Origin: Nostoc parmelioides FACHB-3921
GTDB taxonomy: Bacteria; Cyanobacteriota; Cyanobacteriia; Cyanobacteriales; Nostocaceae
DNA length: 64,000 nt
Assembly (NCBI RefSeq): GCF_014696625.1
Contig: NZ_JACJQL010000029.1
Coordinates: forward strand, 1 to 64,000
Direction of reading: 5' to 3'
The first letter of the stretch is position 1, and each line of letters opens with the position of its first letter. Shown here piece by piece: positions 51,998 through 61,142 of this stretch. The position numbers were made by a program, and so were the translations under genes. A model generated the notes under the pieces. That model was not told the origin of the DNA. It made no database searches and worked only from the letters and a program-made list of their open reading frames with translations.

Positions 51998-52417
51998 GGT
52001 TTTTTTGTTTAGATTGCCCACAGTTGCAGAAAATCTATCATTTCTATAGATTTTTATGGTGGCGATCGCTTTTAAGTAATTAAATAAATATTTCATTGGT
52101 AAATTTAAAATTTAAACAACATAGGCATAAATGTAGGTGTAATCAAAATGTTGCGAAATATCTATCCAAAATTGTTGGACTATTTTTCCCATCGGCGACA
52201 GTCGCATTTCACCACCAATAACATTGCCAACAAAAATGAGTGCGATCGCCTGTACAAATAGTCACAAAATACTAACCATTAGCAACATAATCCTGATTTT
52301 TTAACCCCATAGATTCCACCCGATATTTGCCCCGAAATTTTGTTTATTCATCATCCAAATTATTCCCCATACACAACAAAATCTGTAGAGACATTGCCGT
52401 GCAAAGTCTCTACCACG
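51998..52417. other. Spacer within the surface-protein cluster
   Basis: 420 bases between the barrel gene and the last cluster gene. It contains the short hairpin relative of repeat A at 52384-52413, which could terminate the upstream transcript, and probably a separate promoter for the last gene. No frame is supported. Confidence 0.55.
52384..52413. repeat. Repeat A-like hairpin
   Basis: TGTAGAGACATTGCC and GCAAAGTCTCTAC form a hairpin resembling the core of repeat A without its downstream part. It lies just after the barrel gene stop (on the minus strand). Confidence 0.6.
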
Positions 52418-55400
52418 TCACGGTTGACGCGCCACAGATTTTTGTAATCCAAACCCATCAAATAATTCATTCAATTTCAACGTCAGACCTAAATAAACCC
52501 CCCCTGCTGACCGCGTACCGGAAAAATCCCGGTCATCAACCTTACCAAAGGCATAACCAGCCGAAAGCCGCAAATTAGGACTCAAATAATATCCAGCCTC
52601 CACTACAAAACCCGTCTCTGTATGGTTAGTTTGACCAATCACCCGCGCCTCACCGACTAAGTCCCAGCTATATCCCAGGCGATAAGTTGCACGCAATTGT
52701 CCCAAATTCACCGTACTAGTACCAGCTAAATCACTGGCTAAATAAGAGGTACTATGACGCAGCGCATATTTACCATAAAATTCCCATTGCCAATTAGGTG
52801 CATAAATAGCTTCTACAGCAAAGGTATGGTCTTGAGAACCAGTACCACTACCTAAAAGAATCGTGTCAGGAATAGTCGCCGGATTTTGACGATATTCATA
52901 ACGCAACAAGGCGTTAAATTTATCGTTGTTGGGGTCGCGGTAAGCTAAACCCAACTTCAAATTGGCTGTATCCCCCAGACCAGAGAGTTTTTGATTGGAA
53001 GAGTTGGCTTGTTGATATCTCACTAAAGCTGTGAGTGCAGGAGAAATTTTCCCTAAGGCGGCGGCTGTAATCACCGTGTTAGAACCACCAGAAGAAGTCC
53101 GATGTTCATAACGCGCGCTTGCTTGGAATTGAGGATTATCAGAGTATTCCAAACCTATGCTGTAACTATCACCCCCATTAAATCCAATAGAAGAAGCACT
53201 TTGACCAACAGCAAAGGGTTGGGCAAATTGTTGACCTGCGGCGGTGCGGTTGAAGAAGTTACCAAAGACGTGTTCATAAGCCAGATTCAGCCTTAAACCA
53301 CGAGCAATCAGCCAACGGTTATTTAACCCAATAGCACCTTGAGTAGTCAGTTCATTCGCCCCACCAATGATGGAGTAACGACCGGTGAGGGTAGTATCAG
53401 AACCGAGTTTATGCTCACCGTTAACACTTAAGCTGGTGATGGAGTTACCAGAAGACTGACCGCTACTATAAAACTGTTGAGCCAAGCTGATATTCACACC
53501 AGGAACAACAGCCCAATTAAGACCGAAGATAGTGCGGTCTGGATAGACAGTATCTTTTTGGGAAGATAGGGTGAGTTCGTTTTGGGCTTGGAATGTCAGG
53601 TTGTTGGTTAGAGGATATGTTAAACGGGAACGCAATTGATCTGATGTACTTTCTAGACCATTTGTCGCTGTCCGGTCTTCCCGATTACGGTGAATCCAAT
53701 CCACATCTACAGTGGCTTTACCAAAACGTTGTTGAATCCCCGCCGAGATTGTTGTCAGGGAATTATCGACTTGGCTACCGGGAATTGCTTGTGAACGCGG
53801 AGAAAATAGTTCTTCAAATGTATCTAGTGGTTGGGGTGCAATACCAAAGTTGTCTTCATGGTCGTACTGGACACGGATATTTGTGGTTGGGGAAAGTCGC
53901 CCTGTTAACTGTCCACCATAGCGAGTTTGACCAGGGACAAAACTAATGGTGGCGTTATTGGCAAAACCTGTGTCGGCGTAGCGATAATAAGCCCGACCTT
54001 GGAAACCTGAAAAAATCTGCCCTTGGGCTTCCAGGCGGTAGGCTTCCCCTCGCACCCGCCCCATTATGTCAGAATCATTACGAGAATGGGCATATTCGGC
54101 AATTAGCTGGTTTTGAGAACCGAGAGAGATTTTGGCATCTGCACCATAAAGTTCAAAACCACGTAGTCCTTGATTCTCTCTGACATAGGTTGCAGCTATC
54201 CAACTTTCTTGGTTGAGGGTACGGGAAAAGTTGTATTGCAAACGACCTGCATAGATATTGCTATCAGAATTGTTGCTGTCATATTGATAGCTGACAACAA
54301 TTCGCCGCACTAGAACCTGTCCCGTTGCATCAATATCAGTACGTAGGATTGGTTCGCGGAAGATGATAGTACCGCGATCGTAGTCTATTTCGTAATCTGG
54401 GCCGCGATTTAGTTGTTTACGTTCCAGCACCGTACCAGGACGATTGAGTTCTTCCAATTCGATAAAAAGGTTCTCACTACCAGGAACAACTAACCGCCGG
54501 GAAAGAAAGTAATAACCACTGGTTCCATCAGGTGCAATGGTGTCTCGTTGAAAAGCTTCTAAATTATTGCCATAGAAACCTGTAATTTGCAGATTACCTA
54601 AGTTGTAGCTGGCTTTAAAACCGTGGAGTTGGCGGGTAACGGCGGTGAATTGCTGAGAAGACCGAGCAAATTCTTCTGTGTTGTAGTCGCCCCACATAGC
54701 ATAATCAGGCGCAGTACCCGGAATACCTGTAGAACGTTCAAAACGCAGATATACGCTGTCAGTTGAAGGTGTAACTACGTCTACCTTAGAACTATCGCCG
54801 TAAACAGGATAGTTTTGTTCGCTAGATTGGTATGACCGAAACAGACGATTATCACAGTTACAGTCTTCGTTGAGGCTACGAGAACTGTTATATGCGCCCG
54901 TAAATAACCACTCACCGATCGCCCCCGTGGCAAATATAGCTGAGTTAAACTCTAATTGGGTGCCGTTATCTCTATCAGGGGGGAGGAAATCACGGAAACT
55001 GCTGTAATAATTTGTTCCTCTTGCTCCCAACCGCACATCTATCACCCCAGTCACCAAACTAGGACGCAGCGCTGTGGCAAATTCGATTTGGGTAAAGGCT
55101 TCTAAATCGTTAGTTATAGCCCGAATCCTGGCTGTTTGGGATTGGAGAGGCGATCGCCACACCGCAGTAAATTCCCCCTTTTTCGCTTCTACCTGAAACC
55201 CTGGTTGTTCTGGTTTCAAGTCAGTTCCTACCAACTCTCCCACCGTGGGGATTAAGGTAATAATCGCATCTTGATTTGAGCGATTGCCATTTTCATCGAG
55301 GAGTTGACCGCGAATTGTCGCCGTTGAACGTCCATCAGCTGGGACACGAGATTCAACAGTTTCTACTGTGAGTTTTTTGGCTGTTCCCCTGACAACTACC

Positions 55401-56254
55401 CGCATCGTAACGGGTGCTTCTGTCCCTCCTACTATTTGTGCAGCTAGAGTATTTTCCCCTTCCTTGAGACCAACTCCATACCATGTCTGCGTTACTAAGT
55501 TAGTATCAGCATCAGTTTCTGTACGTCCCAACAAAGAAGAGTCTACCAATACCCCATTTACCCGCAACTCTACTTGACTACCAGACGGGAACTGCACTAC
55601 TACGGTAGTTGCCGACACATCAATCACACTGTCAGCTGTGGGAGTCAGGATTTTCGCTACTGTTGCAGTTGTCGGAGTATTTTCCCTCCGTCCATTACCC
55701 TTATCTGTTTCTGCAACTAATTTGCGTAAACTTCTAGGTATGGGTGTATCTGTTGCTGGTTGAAAGGTGGGAATTTCTTTTGGGGTAGTTGGCGCTGGTT
55801 CTGCTAGTCTACTTAAACCTCTGGGTAATGGGTCATCTGCTGGTTGGAATGGTGAGATAGCATTTGTTGGTGCGTTGGATGTAGGTGTTTCCTCTGGTAC
55901 TTCATTAGTCTGAGTTGTGCGACCTAATCCCCTCACCCCTTTCTCTACCGGGGAAGTGGAAAGATTCAAAGCCTCTGGGGCGGGAGAGGGGTTTTCTATT
56001 TCATCCTGGGTTAACTGAGTGGTTAATTCCGTAGTGCGACCTAATCCCCTAATCTCCTTCTCTCGTAGGGAAAGGGGAATATTCAAAGCCTCTCCCCTAT
56101 GAGGGAAGAGGTCGGGAGAGGGTTTTTCTAAATCAGGTGAAAATTCTGGATTTTCTTGAGCTTCAGCATGAACTATTGCTGGACACAAGACAAAGCTTAA
56201 AGCCCCGGCCATTGCTCCCATCAACCGCAAATTGAAAATAGTTACAGGTTTCAT
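52418..56254 (-). CDS. Big_1-domain outer-membrane beta-barrel protein (cluster gene 4)
   Basis: 1278 residues from ATG 56254, with AGGAGGT nine bases upstream and a 4-bp ATGA overlap with the preceding gene. Signal peptide residues 1-30 (GALSFVLCPAIVHA). A Pro/Glu/Thr-rich region (30-200) carries four related motifs, RGLGRTTE, RGLGRTTQ, RGLSRLAE and RSLRKLVAE. An Ig-like bacterial Big_1 (invasin/intimin-type) domain lies at about 305-405 (VESRVPADGRSTATIRGQLL). The rest, about 430-1278, alternates aromatic and polar residues as short amphipathic strands (RLQYNFSRTLNQESWIAATY, YDHEDNFG), typical of a large outer-membrane barrel. It probably anchors or exports the neighbouring DUF11 proteins. 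The function is unknown. Confidence 0.78.
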   Translation of the reverse strand: MKPVTIFNLRLMGAMAGALSFVLCPAIVHAEAQENPEFSPDLEKPSPDLFPHRGEALNIPLSLREKEIRGLGRTTELTTQLTQDEIENPSPAPEALNLSTSPVEKGVRGLGRTTQTNEVPEETPTSNAPTNAISPFQPADDPLPRGLSRLAEPAPTTPKEIPTFQPATDTPIPRSLRKLVAETDKGNGRRENTPTTATVAKILTPTADSVIDVSATTVVVQFPSGSQVELRVNGVLVDSSLLGRTETDADTNLVTQTWYGVGLKEGENTLAAQIVGGTEAPVTMRVVVRGTAKKLTVETVESRVPADGRSTATIRGQLLDENGNRSNQDAIITLIPTVGELVGTDLKPEQPGFQVEAKKGEFTAVWRSPLQSQTARIRAITNDLEAFTQIEFATALRPSLVTGVIDVRLGARGTNYYSSFRDFLPPDRDNGTQLEFNSAIFATGAIGEWLFTGAYNSSRSLNEDCNCDNRLFRSYQSSEQNYPVYGDSSKVDVVTPSTDSVYLRFERSTGIPGTAPDYAMWGDYNTEEFARSSQQFTAVTRQLHGFKASYNLGNLQITGFYGNNLEAFQRDTIAPDGTSGYYFLSRRLVVPGSENLFIELEELNRPGTVLERKQLNRGPDYEIDYDRGTIIFREPILRTDIDATGQVLVRRIVVSYQYDSNNSDSNIYAGRLQYNFSRTLNQESWIAATYVRENQGLRGFELYGADAKISLGSQNQLIAEYAHSRNDSDIMGRVRGEAYRLEAQGQIFSGFQGRAYYRYADTGFANNATISFVPGQTRYGGQLTGRLSPTTNIRVQYDHEDNFGIAPQPLDTFEELFSPRSQAIPGSQVDNSLTTISAGIQQRFGKATVDVDWIHRNREDRTATNGLESTSDQLRSRLTYPLTNNLTFQAQNELTLSSQKDTVYPDRTIFGLNWAVVPGVNISLAQQFYSSGQSSGNSITSLSVNGEHKLGSDTTLTGRYSIIGGANELTTQGAIGLNNRWLIARGLRLNLAYEHVFGNFFNRTAAGQQFAQPFAVGQSASSIGFNGGDSYSIGLEYSDNPQFQASARYEHRTSSGGSNTVITAAALGKISPALTALVRYQQANSSNQKLSGLGDTANLKLGLAYRDPNNDKFNALLRYEYRQNPATIPDTILLGSGTGSQDHTFAVEAIYAPNWQWEFYGKYALRHSTSYLASDLAGTSTVNLGQLRATYRLGYSWDLVGEARVIGQTNHTETGFVVEAGYYLSPNLRLSAGYAFGKVDDRDFSGTRSAGGVYLGLTLKLNELFDGFGLQKSVARQP
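55919..55996. repeat. Repeat D inside a reading frame, copy 2
   Basis: CGACCTAATCCCCTCACCCC, TTTCTCTACCGGGGAAGTG, CAAAGCCTCT and GGGAGAGGGGTTTT lie in frame in the barrel gene and encode the NPSPAPEALNLSTSPVEKG and VRGLGRTT segments. The sequence matches the intergenic copy at 17454-17586. Confidence 0.75.
56037..56130. repeat. Repeat D inside a reading frame, copy 3
   Basis: CGACCTAATCCCCTAATCTCC, TCTCGTAGGGAAAGGGGAAT, CAAAGCCTCTCCCCTATGAGG and GGGAGAGGGTTTTTC encode KPSPDLFPHRGEALNIPLSL and EIRGLGRTT. A second in-frame copy, about 40 bases from copy 2. Confidence 0.75.
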
Positions 56255-57780
56255 GGCTTGACTACCTCCTCTGGGGTGGGAGTAACCGCAAAGTTCATCC
56301 TTACCAAACCACCAGGTTCGAGGCGTACCCAACGAGATTGGCTATTGCGTTCGCGGAATTTTTCGTTGGGAGCTAGTTTGTAACCAGGGACGCTACTCAG
56401 GTCTAATACTCCCGTGTGGCTTCCGGGTAAAACGTTGGCGAGTGAGAATAAACCGTTGGGATCTGTGGTGATACGGTTACCGTCTTGGAGGAAAATCACA
56501 GCGTTGGCAATTCCTACTTCTCCCGGCTGTTGTTCACCGTCAAAGTTTTTGTCATCAAAGACCCGACCAATAATAGTGCCGCAATCAGAAACTATACCTG
56601 GACGAATCTTCAGCTGGTGCGTTGCTGGGCCATCCTTAATCCTAAATCTGTTATCAGCCCGTTCAGCATTGACGATCGCACTATTACGACCACTACCACG
56701 CAAGGAATCGGTCGTCAGTTGAGCTGCATAGGCAATGTTAATGACTTTACCAACGGGAACATTGGCGTTAGAGCGAAATGTAATAGTGTTGCCATTACTA
56801 ACGGGAGTGACAGTTACTGATTCCCCATCAATTTCACCACGCACAGACTTAGGAATAAAATTAAAACCTAAGGGTAAAGTATCCGTAATTTCTACATTAC
56901 TTAAAGCCGCATCAGATAAATTTCGTACTGATAAACGATAGATAACAGTATCTCCAGGTTCAGCCGCAGCGCGATCGCCTGTTTTGATCAGCTGTGCCTG
57001 AGTTACCTGACACATATTCGTCGTGAACTCAAAAGCTAATAAATCTAGTCCCACAACTTCGGCATTAGGAACTAAAACCACAGTGCTTTCTACCCTAGAG
57101 TCACCAGTCAAACTGATTGGTTGACCATCCAAAGAAGTCGCAATATAACGCACAATATTGTTATTAATTGTGCCTGTGCTATTGAGAATTTCAATTTTAA
57201 TCCGCCGTTGTCGATAAACGGAATTAGCTGGAGGGTTAACTACAAAAATATAGGTTCTACCCGGTTCAATTTGACCACGATTCGGGTCGAGCAGAAAATT
57301 ATAAACACCAGCCGGATTATTGGTAATGAAATAAGGATTACTGTTCTCAGAATTTGGTCTTAAACCGCCAGGAGTATCGTTATTGGGAATATCAGGAACT
57401 TCTGTGGGTGTGAGGGAAACTAACTGACCTAATTCTGTGCCGGTGGGGTCACTGGGATTAGTTTCATATACACTCACCGAAAAACCAGTGTAGTCTGGTA
57501 ATAAAGTTCCTGCACAACCTAAAATCCTCCCTAATGGGTCAACTAAAGGACTAGGATTGACATTAGTTTTAATAGTTGATCCTTGATATCGATTATTACT
57601 AGCTCTATCTTGATAAGAGTATGTAGCTTGGTTTGTGAGATTGACTACGGGAGTATTTTGCGCGGTCACTGGTGTCGGTATGGTAGTATGCAATAAGCTT
57701 CCTAAAAGAAGATTGGCAGTTAACTTGTGATACCAGTTACTGCGGAAGTAAATTGATGTTGGTTTACAAGGACGAATCAC
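56251..57780 (-). CDS. Exported DUF11 / SdrD-B-like protein (cluster gene 3)
   Basis: 509 residues. A signal peptide covers about residues 1-40 (NLLLGSLLHTTIPTPVTAQ). A beta-rich N-terminal region (45-255) with two Cys is followed by a DUF11 domain (about 265-380: KTGDRAAAEPGDTVIYRLSV, LPLGFNFIPKSV), then an SdrD B-like/CNA-B prealbumin domain with GRVFDDKNFDGEQQPGEVG (about 400-470), the usual acidic calcium-binding-type loop of that fold. Its stop overlaps the barrel gene's start by four bases, so the two products are made together and probably interact, with this protein perhaps the barrel's periplasmic or surface partner. Confidence 0.8.
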   Translation of the reverse strand: MIRPCKPTSIYFRSNWYHKLTANLLLGSLLHTTIPTPVTAQNTPVVNLTNQATYSYQDRASNNRYQGSTIKTNVNPSPLVDPLGRILGCAGTLLPDYTGFSVSVYETNPSDPTGTELGQLVSLTPTEVPDIPNNDTPGGLRPNSENSNPYFITNNPAGVYNFLLDPNRGQIEPGRTYIFVVNPPANSVYRQRRIKIEILNSTGTINNNIVRYIATSLDGQPISLTGDSRVESTVVLVPNAEVVGLDLLAFEFTTNMCQVTQAQLIKTGDRAAAEPGDTVIYRLSVRNLSDAALSNVEITDTLPLGFNFIPKSVRGEIDGESVTVTPVSNGNTITFRSNANVPVGKVINIAYAAQLTTDSLRGSGRNSAIVNAERADNRFRIKDGPATHQLKIRPGIVSDCGTIIGRVFDDKNFDGEQQPGEVGIANAVIFLQDGNRITTDPNGLFSLANVLPGSHTGVLDLSSVPGYKLAPNEKFRERNSQSRWVRLEPGGLVRMNFAVTPTPEEVVKP

Positions 57781-57934
57781 TGAATTTATCCCCTCAGAAG
57801 CGCCCTGTTATTTATAAATAAAGGCATTGTATTGACGCAAATATGAGCCGTCGTTATCGGAACTTGGAACAACGGCTAACTATTGATTAGATGTTTTCTA
57901 GTAGTGCTAATTCGTAGTTAAGAATTAGGATTAA

Positions 57935-58477
57935 TTAACGCACCTGAGTTAAATAGGTCGCTTTGACTGTAGTTTTAGCTGCTACTAATGGCAGTTGCAA
58001 ACGAATATTTGTATAAGCTGTAGCTGGTGCTGGTTTAATTTCGACTTTGCCCCCAGGGAGGGTAACTTTAACTGTGGGGTTCTCAACAAAACTGCGCCCG
58101 CCATCAATGCTATAAGTAATTTTGGCTTCTTTTTGAGAAATATCAACCGATTTCAGCACATATACCGTGCCTTTGGGAATTGGTTGATTGAGAGTCAAAT
58201 TTTTGATTGAGCGATCGCTTTTATTTTCGCCATTTAAGGTATAACGCAACACATCTCCAGGCTGTACTACCGCTTGACCTTGTAATGCTTGCCAAGTCAC
58301 CTTCTGTTTCCCCTGCTGATCTTTGCTAATAATCTGTTTTTCCGCCCCTAAGCGCAGTTGCAATTGTGGTTGATTTTTAATACTTTGAGCAACTACACTT
58401 CCTGGTAAGTGATTGATAAATGGTGCGGTAGCAATCAGCGCAAATGCACCCATACTAGCGATAAGAACACCCTTCAT
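57935..58477 (-). CDS. Small exported DUF11-like protein (cluster gene 2)
   Basis: 180 residues from ATG 58477. Signal peptide MKGVLIASMGAFALIATAP to VVAQ (1-31). One DUF11-like beta domain: VVQPGDVLRYTLNGENKSD, LNQPIPKGTVYVLKSVDISQ and a SIDGGRSFVENPTVKV strand. It resembles single-repeat members found next to large surface proteins. It lies 85 bases after the first cluster gene and 154 before the third, on the same strand. It may be a periplasmic chaperone or a minor subunit; this is inferred from size and context only. Confidence 0.75.
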   Translation of the reverse strand: MKGVLIASMGAFALIATAPFINHLPGSVVAQSIKNQPQLQLRLGAEKQIISKDQQGKQKVTWQALQGQAVVQPGDVLRYTLNGENKSDRSIKNLTLNQPIPKGTVYVLKSVDISQKEAKITYSIDGGRSFVENPTVKVTLPGGKVEIKPAPATAYTNIRLQLPLVAAKTTVKATYLTQVR

Positions 58478-58562
58478 TACAACTAACCCCAAAAAACTGT
58501 TAGATATATGATTCCCATGTTTGCGGTCAGGACTTAAGTCCTGACTACAAACTGTGCAGAAC

Positions 58563-61142
58563 TTAGTTAACCTTGCGTCGGAAGGTAAATGTTCGCTGCT
58601 GACCTGGTGCTACTTGACCAGTCACACTGTTGACATACCGAGTCACATCAGTATCGACAGTAGTTCCAGTCTGATCACTACCTGAGGTAGTAGCAGGATT
58701 ACCATTGAAGAATTGGATAGTACCATTGGGGTCAGTAGCTGAACCAATAATGTTGCTGGTATCAATCTGACCATTACTATCATTGTCTAATGCCCAGTTA
58801 TTAGGCGCAGTTACCCCATTTTCATTGATGACAACATTGCTGGCGTTCAGGATGATGTTACCGTTACCAGATTGTGGCTCAGAGATGTTGCTGTATTGAA
58901 TCTGGTACTCAATAATGTTCCCAGGTACAGGACTCTTGTCAGTATCGCTAAGTATGCCATCAGCCCCGGCTACAGGTTGCCCATTTTGATCTAAGATTCT
59001 GGAAAGTTTCCGCAGTTTCAGGAAGCCAGTATATACACGGTTAATTGTAGTATTTTGTACAGCTTCTCCATTTAAGCCAGCAGTCCCATCATCCACAAAG
59101 GCTGTCACAGGAACGGGGAAACCTTTATCAATATCTGTAGATAATTGAGTACCATCAGGTAAGTCAATTTCCACACCGTAGTTGATGTTTGTACCTGGTG
59201 CTACACTAGGAATAGTGATGTATTCACTTGTGAGATTAATGGTGGATTGATCACCTGTTGTAGCCGGATTGCGATCTAGATCAAAAAGGAACTCAGATCC
59301 AGTCCAGACATAGGATCTAGATTCGGAACCATAAGTAATTGTAACTAAAGTACCAACAGGTAAATCAGCATTGTTTCCAGCCGGTGTATTACTTGCCGGT
59401 GGGATGGGTACTAAAGAGTAGTCACTAGCAGCGCTACCGCTATTTCTGATAGTGTTGGTAAAGGCTACAGGTTGTGGATTTAGTGTAGAGTTTGGTTGTG
59501 TGCCGAAAGGTACTAAAGAAGATTTGTTAGTGAAGTCATCGTTTGTACCACCAGAGGGGCCGATAGCATTAGGAGCATTGACTGGGCCATTGAGAACGGC
59601 TGAAGCCACAGGAACTTCTAGCGTGAAGATGTTGGCTTCACCACCTGTACCTACACCAGTGTTATCGTTATTACCGTCAACTCCTGTTTCTGGAGCAGAT
59701 GGATTATCAACGAAACCATCATCAACACTGGTATCAGGTAAACTATCAGGCACACCATCAGGGGTAGTGCCAGTATCTGTACCTGGCGGTGGTGTCATAT
59801 TGCCTACTTGTCCATCGAAGTTACTGGGGTTTTGGTCGCCAGACTCATCATAGACAGGGAAGTTATTCCCAGGGGTTTGACCAAACAACTGAGCAATGTT
59901 GGCAACATTTAAAGATGTGCCGGCAAAGCTGGATTCAACTCTTAAATTAATAGTAAAACCATTAACTGTTTGATTGGGTGCAACAGATGTAACTGTAGCC
60001 GGGTTGTTGATAAAACCAACGCGGGTGACTGTACTTAAGTTTGCTGGCGCTGTTGTCGTCCACGCCGCAGCATTAGCATCTGTTGTAATTGGTGATGTCG
60101 TATATACGGCTGTCCATCCGTTGGGAGCTGTTACGGATACCAAGTCTGTGCCTGTAGGAATGGCATCGGAAACTAAGATGTGCGAGACATTAGGTATTCC
60201 ATCAAGGTTAATACCCCTACCTTCCAAGGCTGCTGGAGTGATACCCTGTCCTGTGGGGTCATTACCTTCAACTCGCAAACTCAGACCATAACTAAGTGTG
60301 TCATCTGTAATGGAATTAGTTGTTCCCGCATTGCTGTAAGCAGTACGTGTCTTGAGAACTGTGGCTAAAGAGTAGGTTTTAACGCCTCCACCTACTTGAA
60401 CATCAATAGATGTATCACTAGCTTCTCTAGTGCCGTTAACAGGAGCGCCATCAACTTCATCCGTCACACTACTATTGAGGTTATCTACAGTATAAACGTC
60501 ACCACCATCAGGACTACGCAAGACGTTTTGAGCATTGGCTGGGGTATTACCTAACCTAACCGTAATGATGTCACCGCTTTGAGCGCCTGGCTGTACAGTA
60601 ACAGGGACTCTAACTAATACCTGACCGCCGACAGCAATGTTGGGAACAATGGCCTCAGAACCAGTGATGTTAACCCAAGTTACGCCGTTGTCAGTACTAT
60701 ATTGCAGATTATTGAGTGTACCGTTGTTTGGTAATGTCCCGGAAACTGTGGCAGGCCCTGTTGTTGTTGCCAAGTTGGGTATACGGAACTGGGTGGGGTC
60801 GTTACCGACGTTGGTGATGGTGTAATTGAAGATTAAGAGATCATTTTCTTCAATCGTACCGCCGTCATCGTCCACTAAACCTGTGTAGTCTACTGTAATA
60901 CCTGCAACTTCTGCCACTGTTACTGTGACAGTGTTGGAAGTTGTATTCAGGGGTACGTTGGGATTGTTGGGGTCTTCGTAAGTAGCAGTTGCTTCGTTGG
61001 TGATAGATTGACCCGCCTTAGTTCCTTCTGCTAGTGCAGGCGTAGTAAATGGGAAAATGCCGCTTGCTAAAAATGCTGTGGCGACTAAAGCACGGTAAAT
61101 TCGTGACTTCCCAGTCTTGTGAGCTTTTTTGTGGAAATTCAT
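58563..61142 (-). CDS. Large exported DUF11-type surface protein (cluster gene 1)
   Basis: 859 residues. Signal peptide (KSRIYRALVATAFLASGIFP to ALAEG, about 1-39). Several beta-sandwich repeats: ITNEATATYEDPNNP and TSNTVTVTVAEVAGI at about 45-80, LLIFNYTITNVGNDPTQF near 100, and a last one starting VPGNIIEYQIQYSNIS near 735. Acidic, Gly/Asn/Thr-rich and nearly Cys-free, with calcium-loop-like DSNGQIDTSN. It ends QQRTFTFRRKVN, similar to the end of cluster gene 5. First gene of the cluster, with about 540 bases of upstream DNA before the divergent thrC leader. Probably a major extracellular or outer-surface component. Confidence 0.8.
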   Translation of the reverse strand: MNFHKKAHKTGKSRIYRALVATAFLASGIFPFTTPALAEGTKAGQSITNEATATYEDPNNPNVPLNTTSNTVTVTVAEVAGITVDYTGLVDDDGGTIEENDLLIFNYTITNVGNDPTQFRIPNLATTTGPATVSGTLPNNGTLNNLQYSTDNGVTWVNITGSEAIVPNIAVGGQVLVRVPVTVQPGAQSGDIITVRLGNTPANAQNVLRSPDGGDVYTVDNLNSSVTDEVDGAPVNGTREASDTSIDVQVGGGVKTYSLATVLKTRTAYSNAGTTNSITDDTLSYGLSLRVEGNDPTGQGITPAALEGRGINLDGIPNVSHILVSDAIPTGTDLVSVTAPNGWTAVYTTSPITTDANAAAWTTTAPANLSTVTRVGFINNPATVTSVAPNQTVNGFTINLRVESSFAGTSLNVANIAQLFGQTPGNNFPVYDESGDQNPSNFDGQVGNMTPPPGTDTGTTPDGVPDSLPDTSVDDGFVDNPSAPETGVDGNNDNTGVGTGGEANIFTLEVPVASAVLNGPVNAPNAIGPSGGTNDDFTNKSSLVPFGTQPNSTLNPQPVAFTNTIRNSGSAASDYSLVPIPPASNTPAGNNADLPVGTLVTITYGSESRSYVWTGSEFLFDLDRNPATTGDQSTINLTSEYITIPSVAPGTNINYGVEIDLPDGTQLSTDIDKGFPVPVTAFVDDGTAGLNGEAVQNTTINRVYTGFLKLRKLSRILDQNGQPVAGADGILSDTDKSPVPGNIIEYQIQYSNISEPQSGNGNIILNASNVVINENGVTAPNNWALDNDSNGQIDTSNIIGSATDPNGTIQFFNGNPATTSGSDQTGTTVDTDVTRYVNSVTGQVAPGQQRTFTFRRKVN

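Noticed and set aside
52327..52578. 83-codon frame across the barrel gene end
   Set aside because: It overlaps the repeat A-like hairpin and the barrel gene antisense; no similarity or ribosome site.
59452..59853. 133-codon plus-strand frame opposite surface gene 1
   Set aside because: Antisense shadow of a low-complexity Gly/Thr/Asn-rich gene; composition follows the opposite strand.
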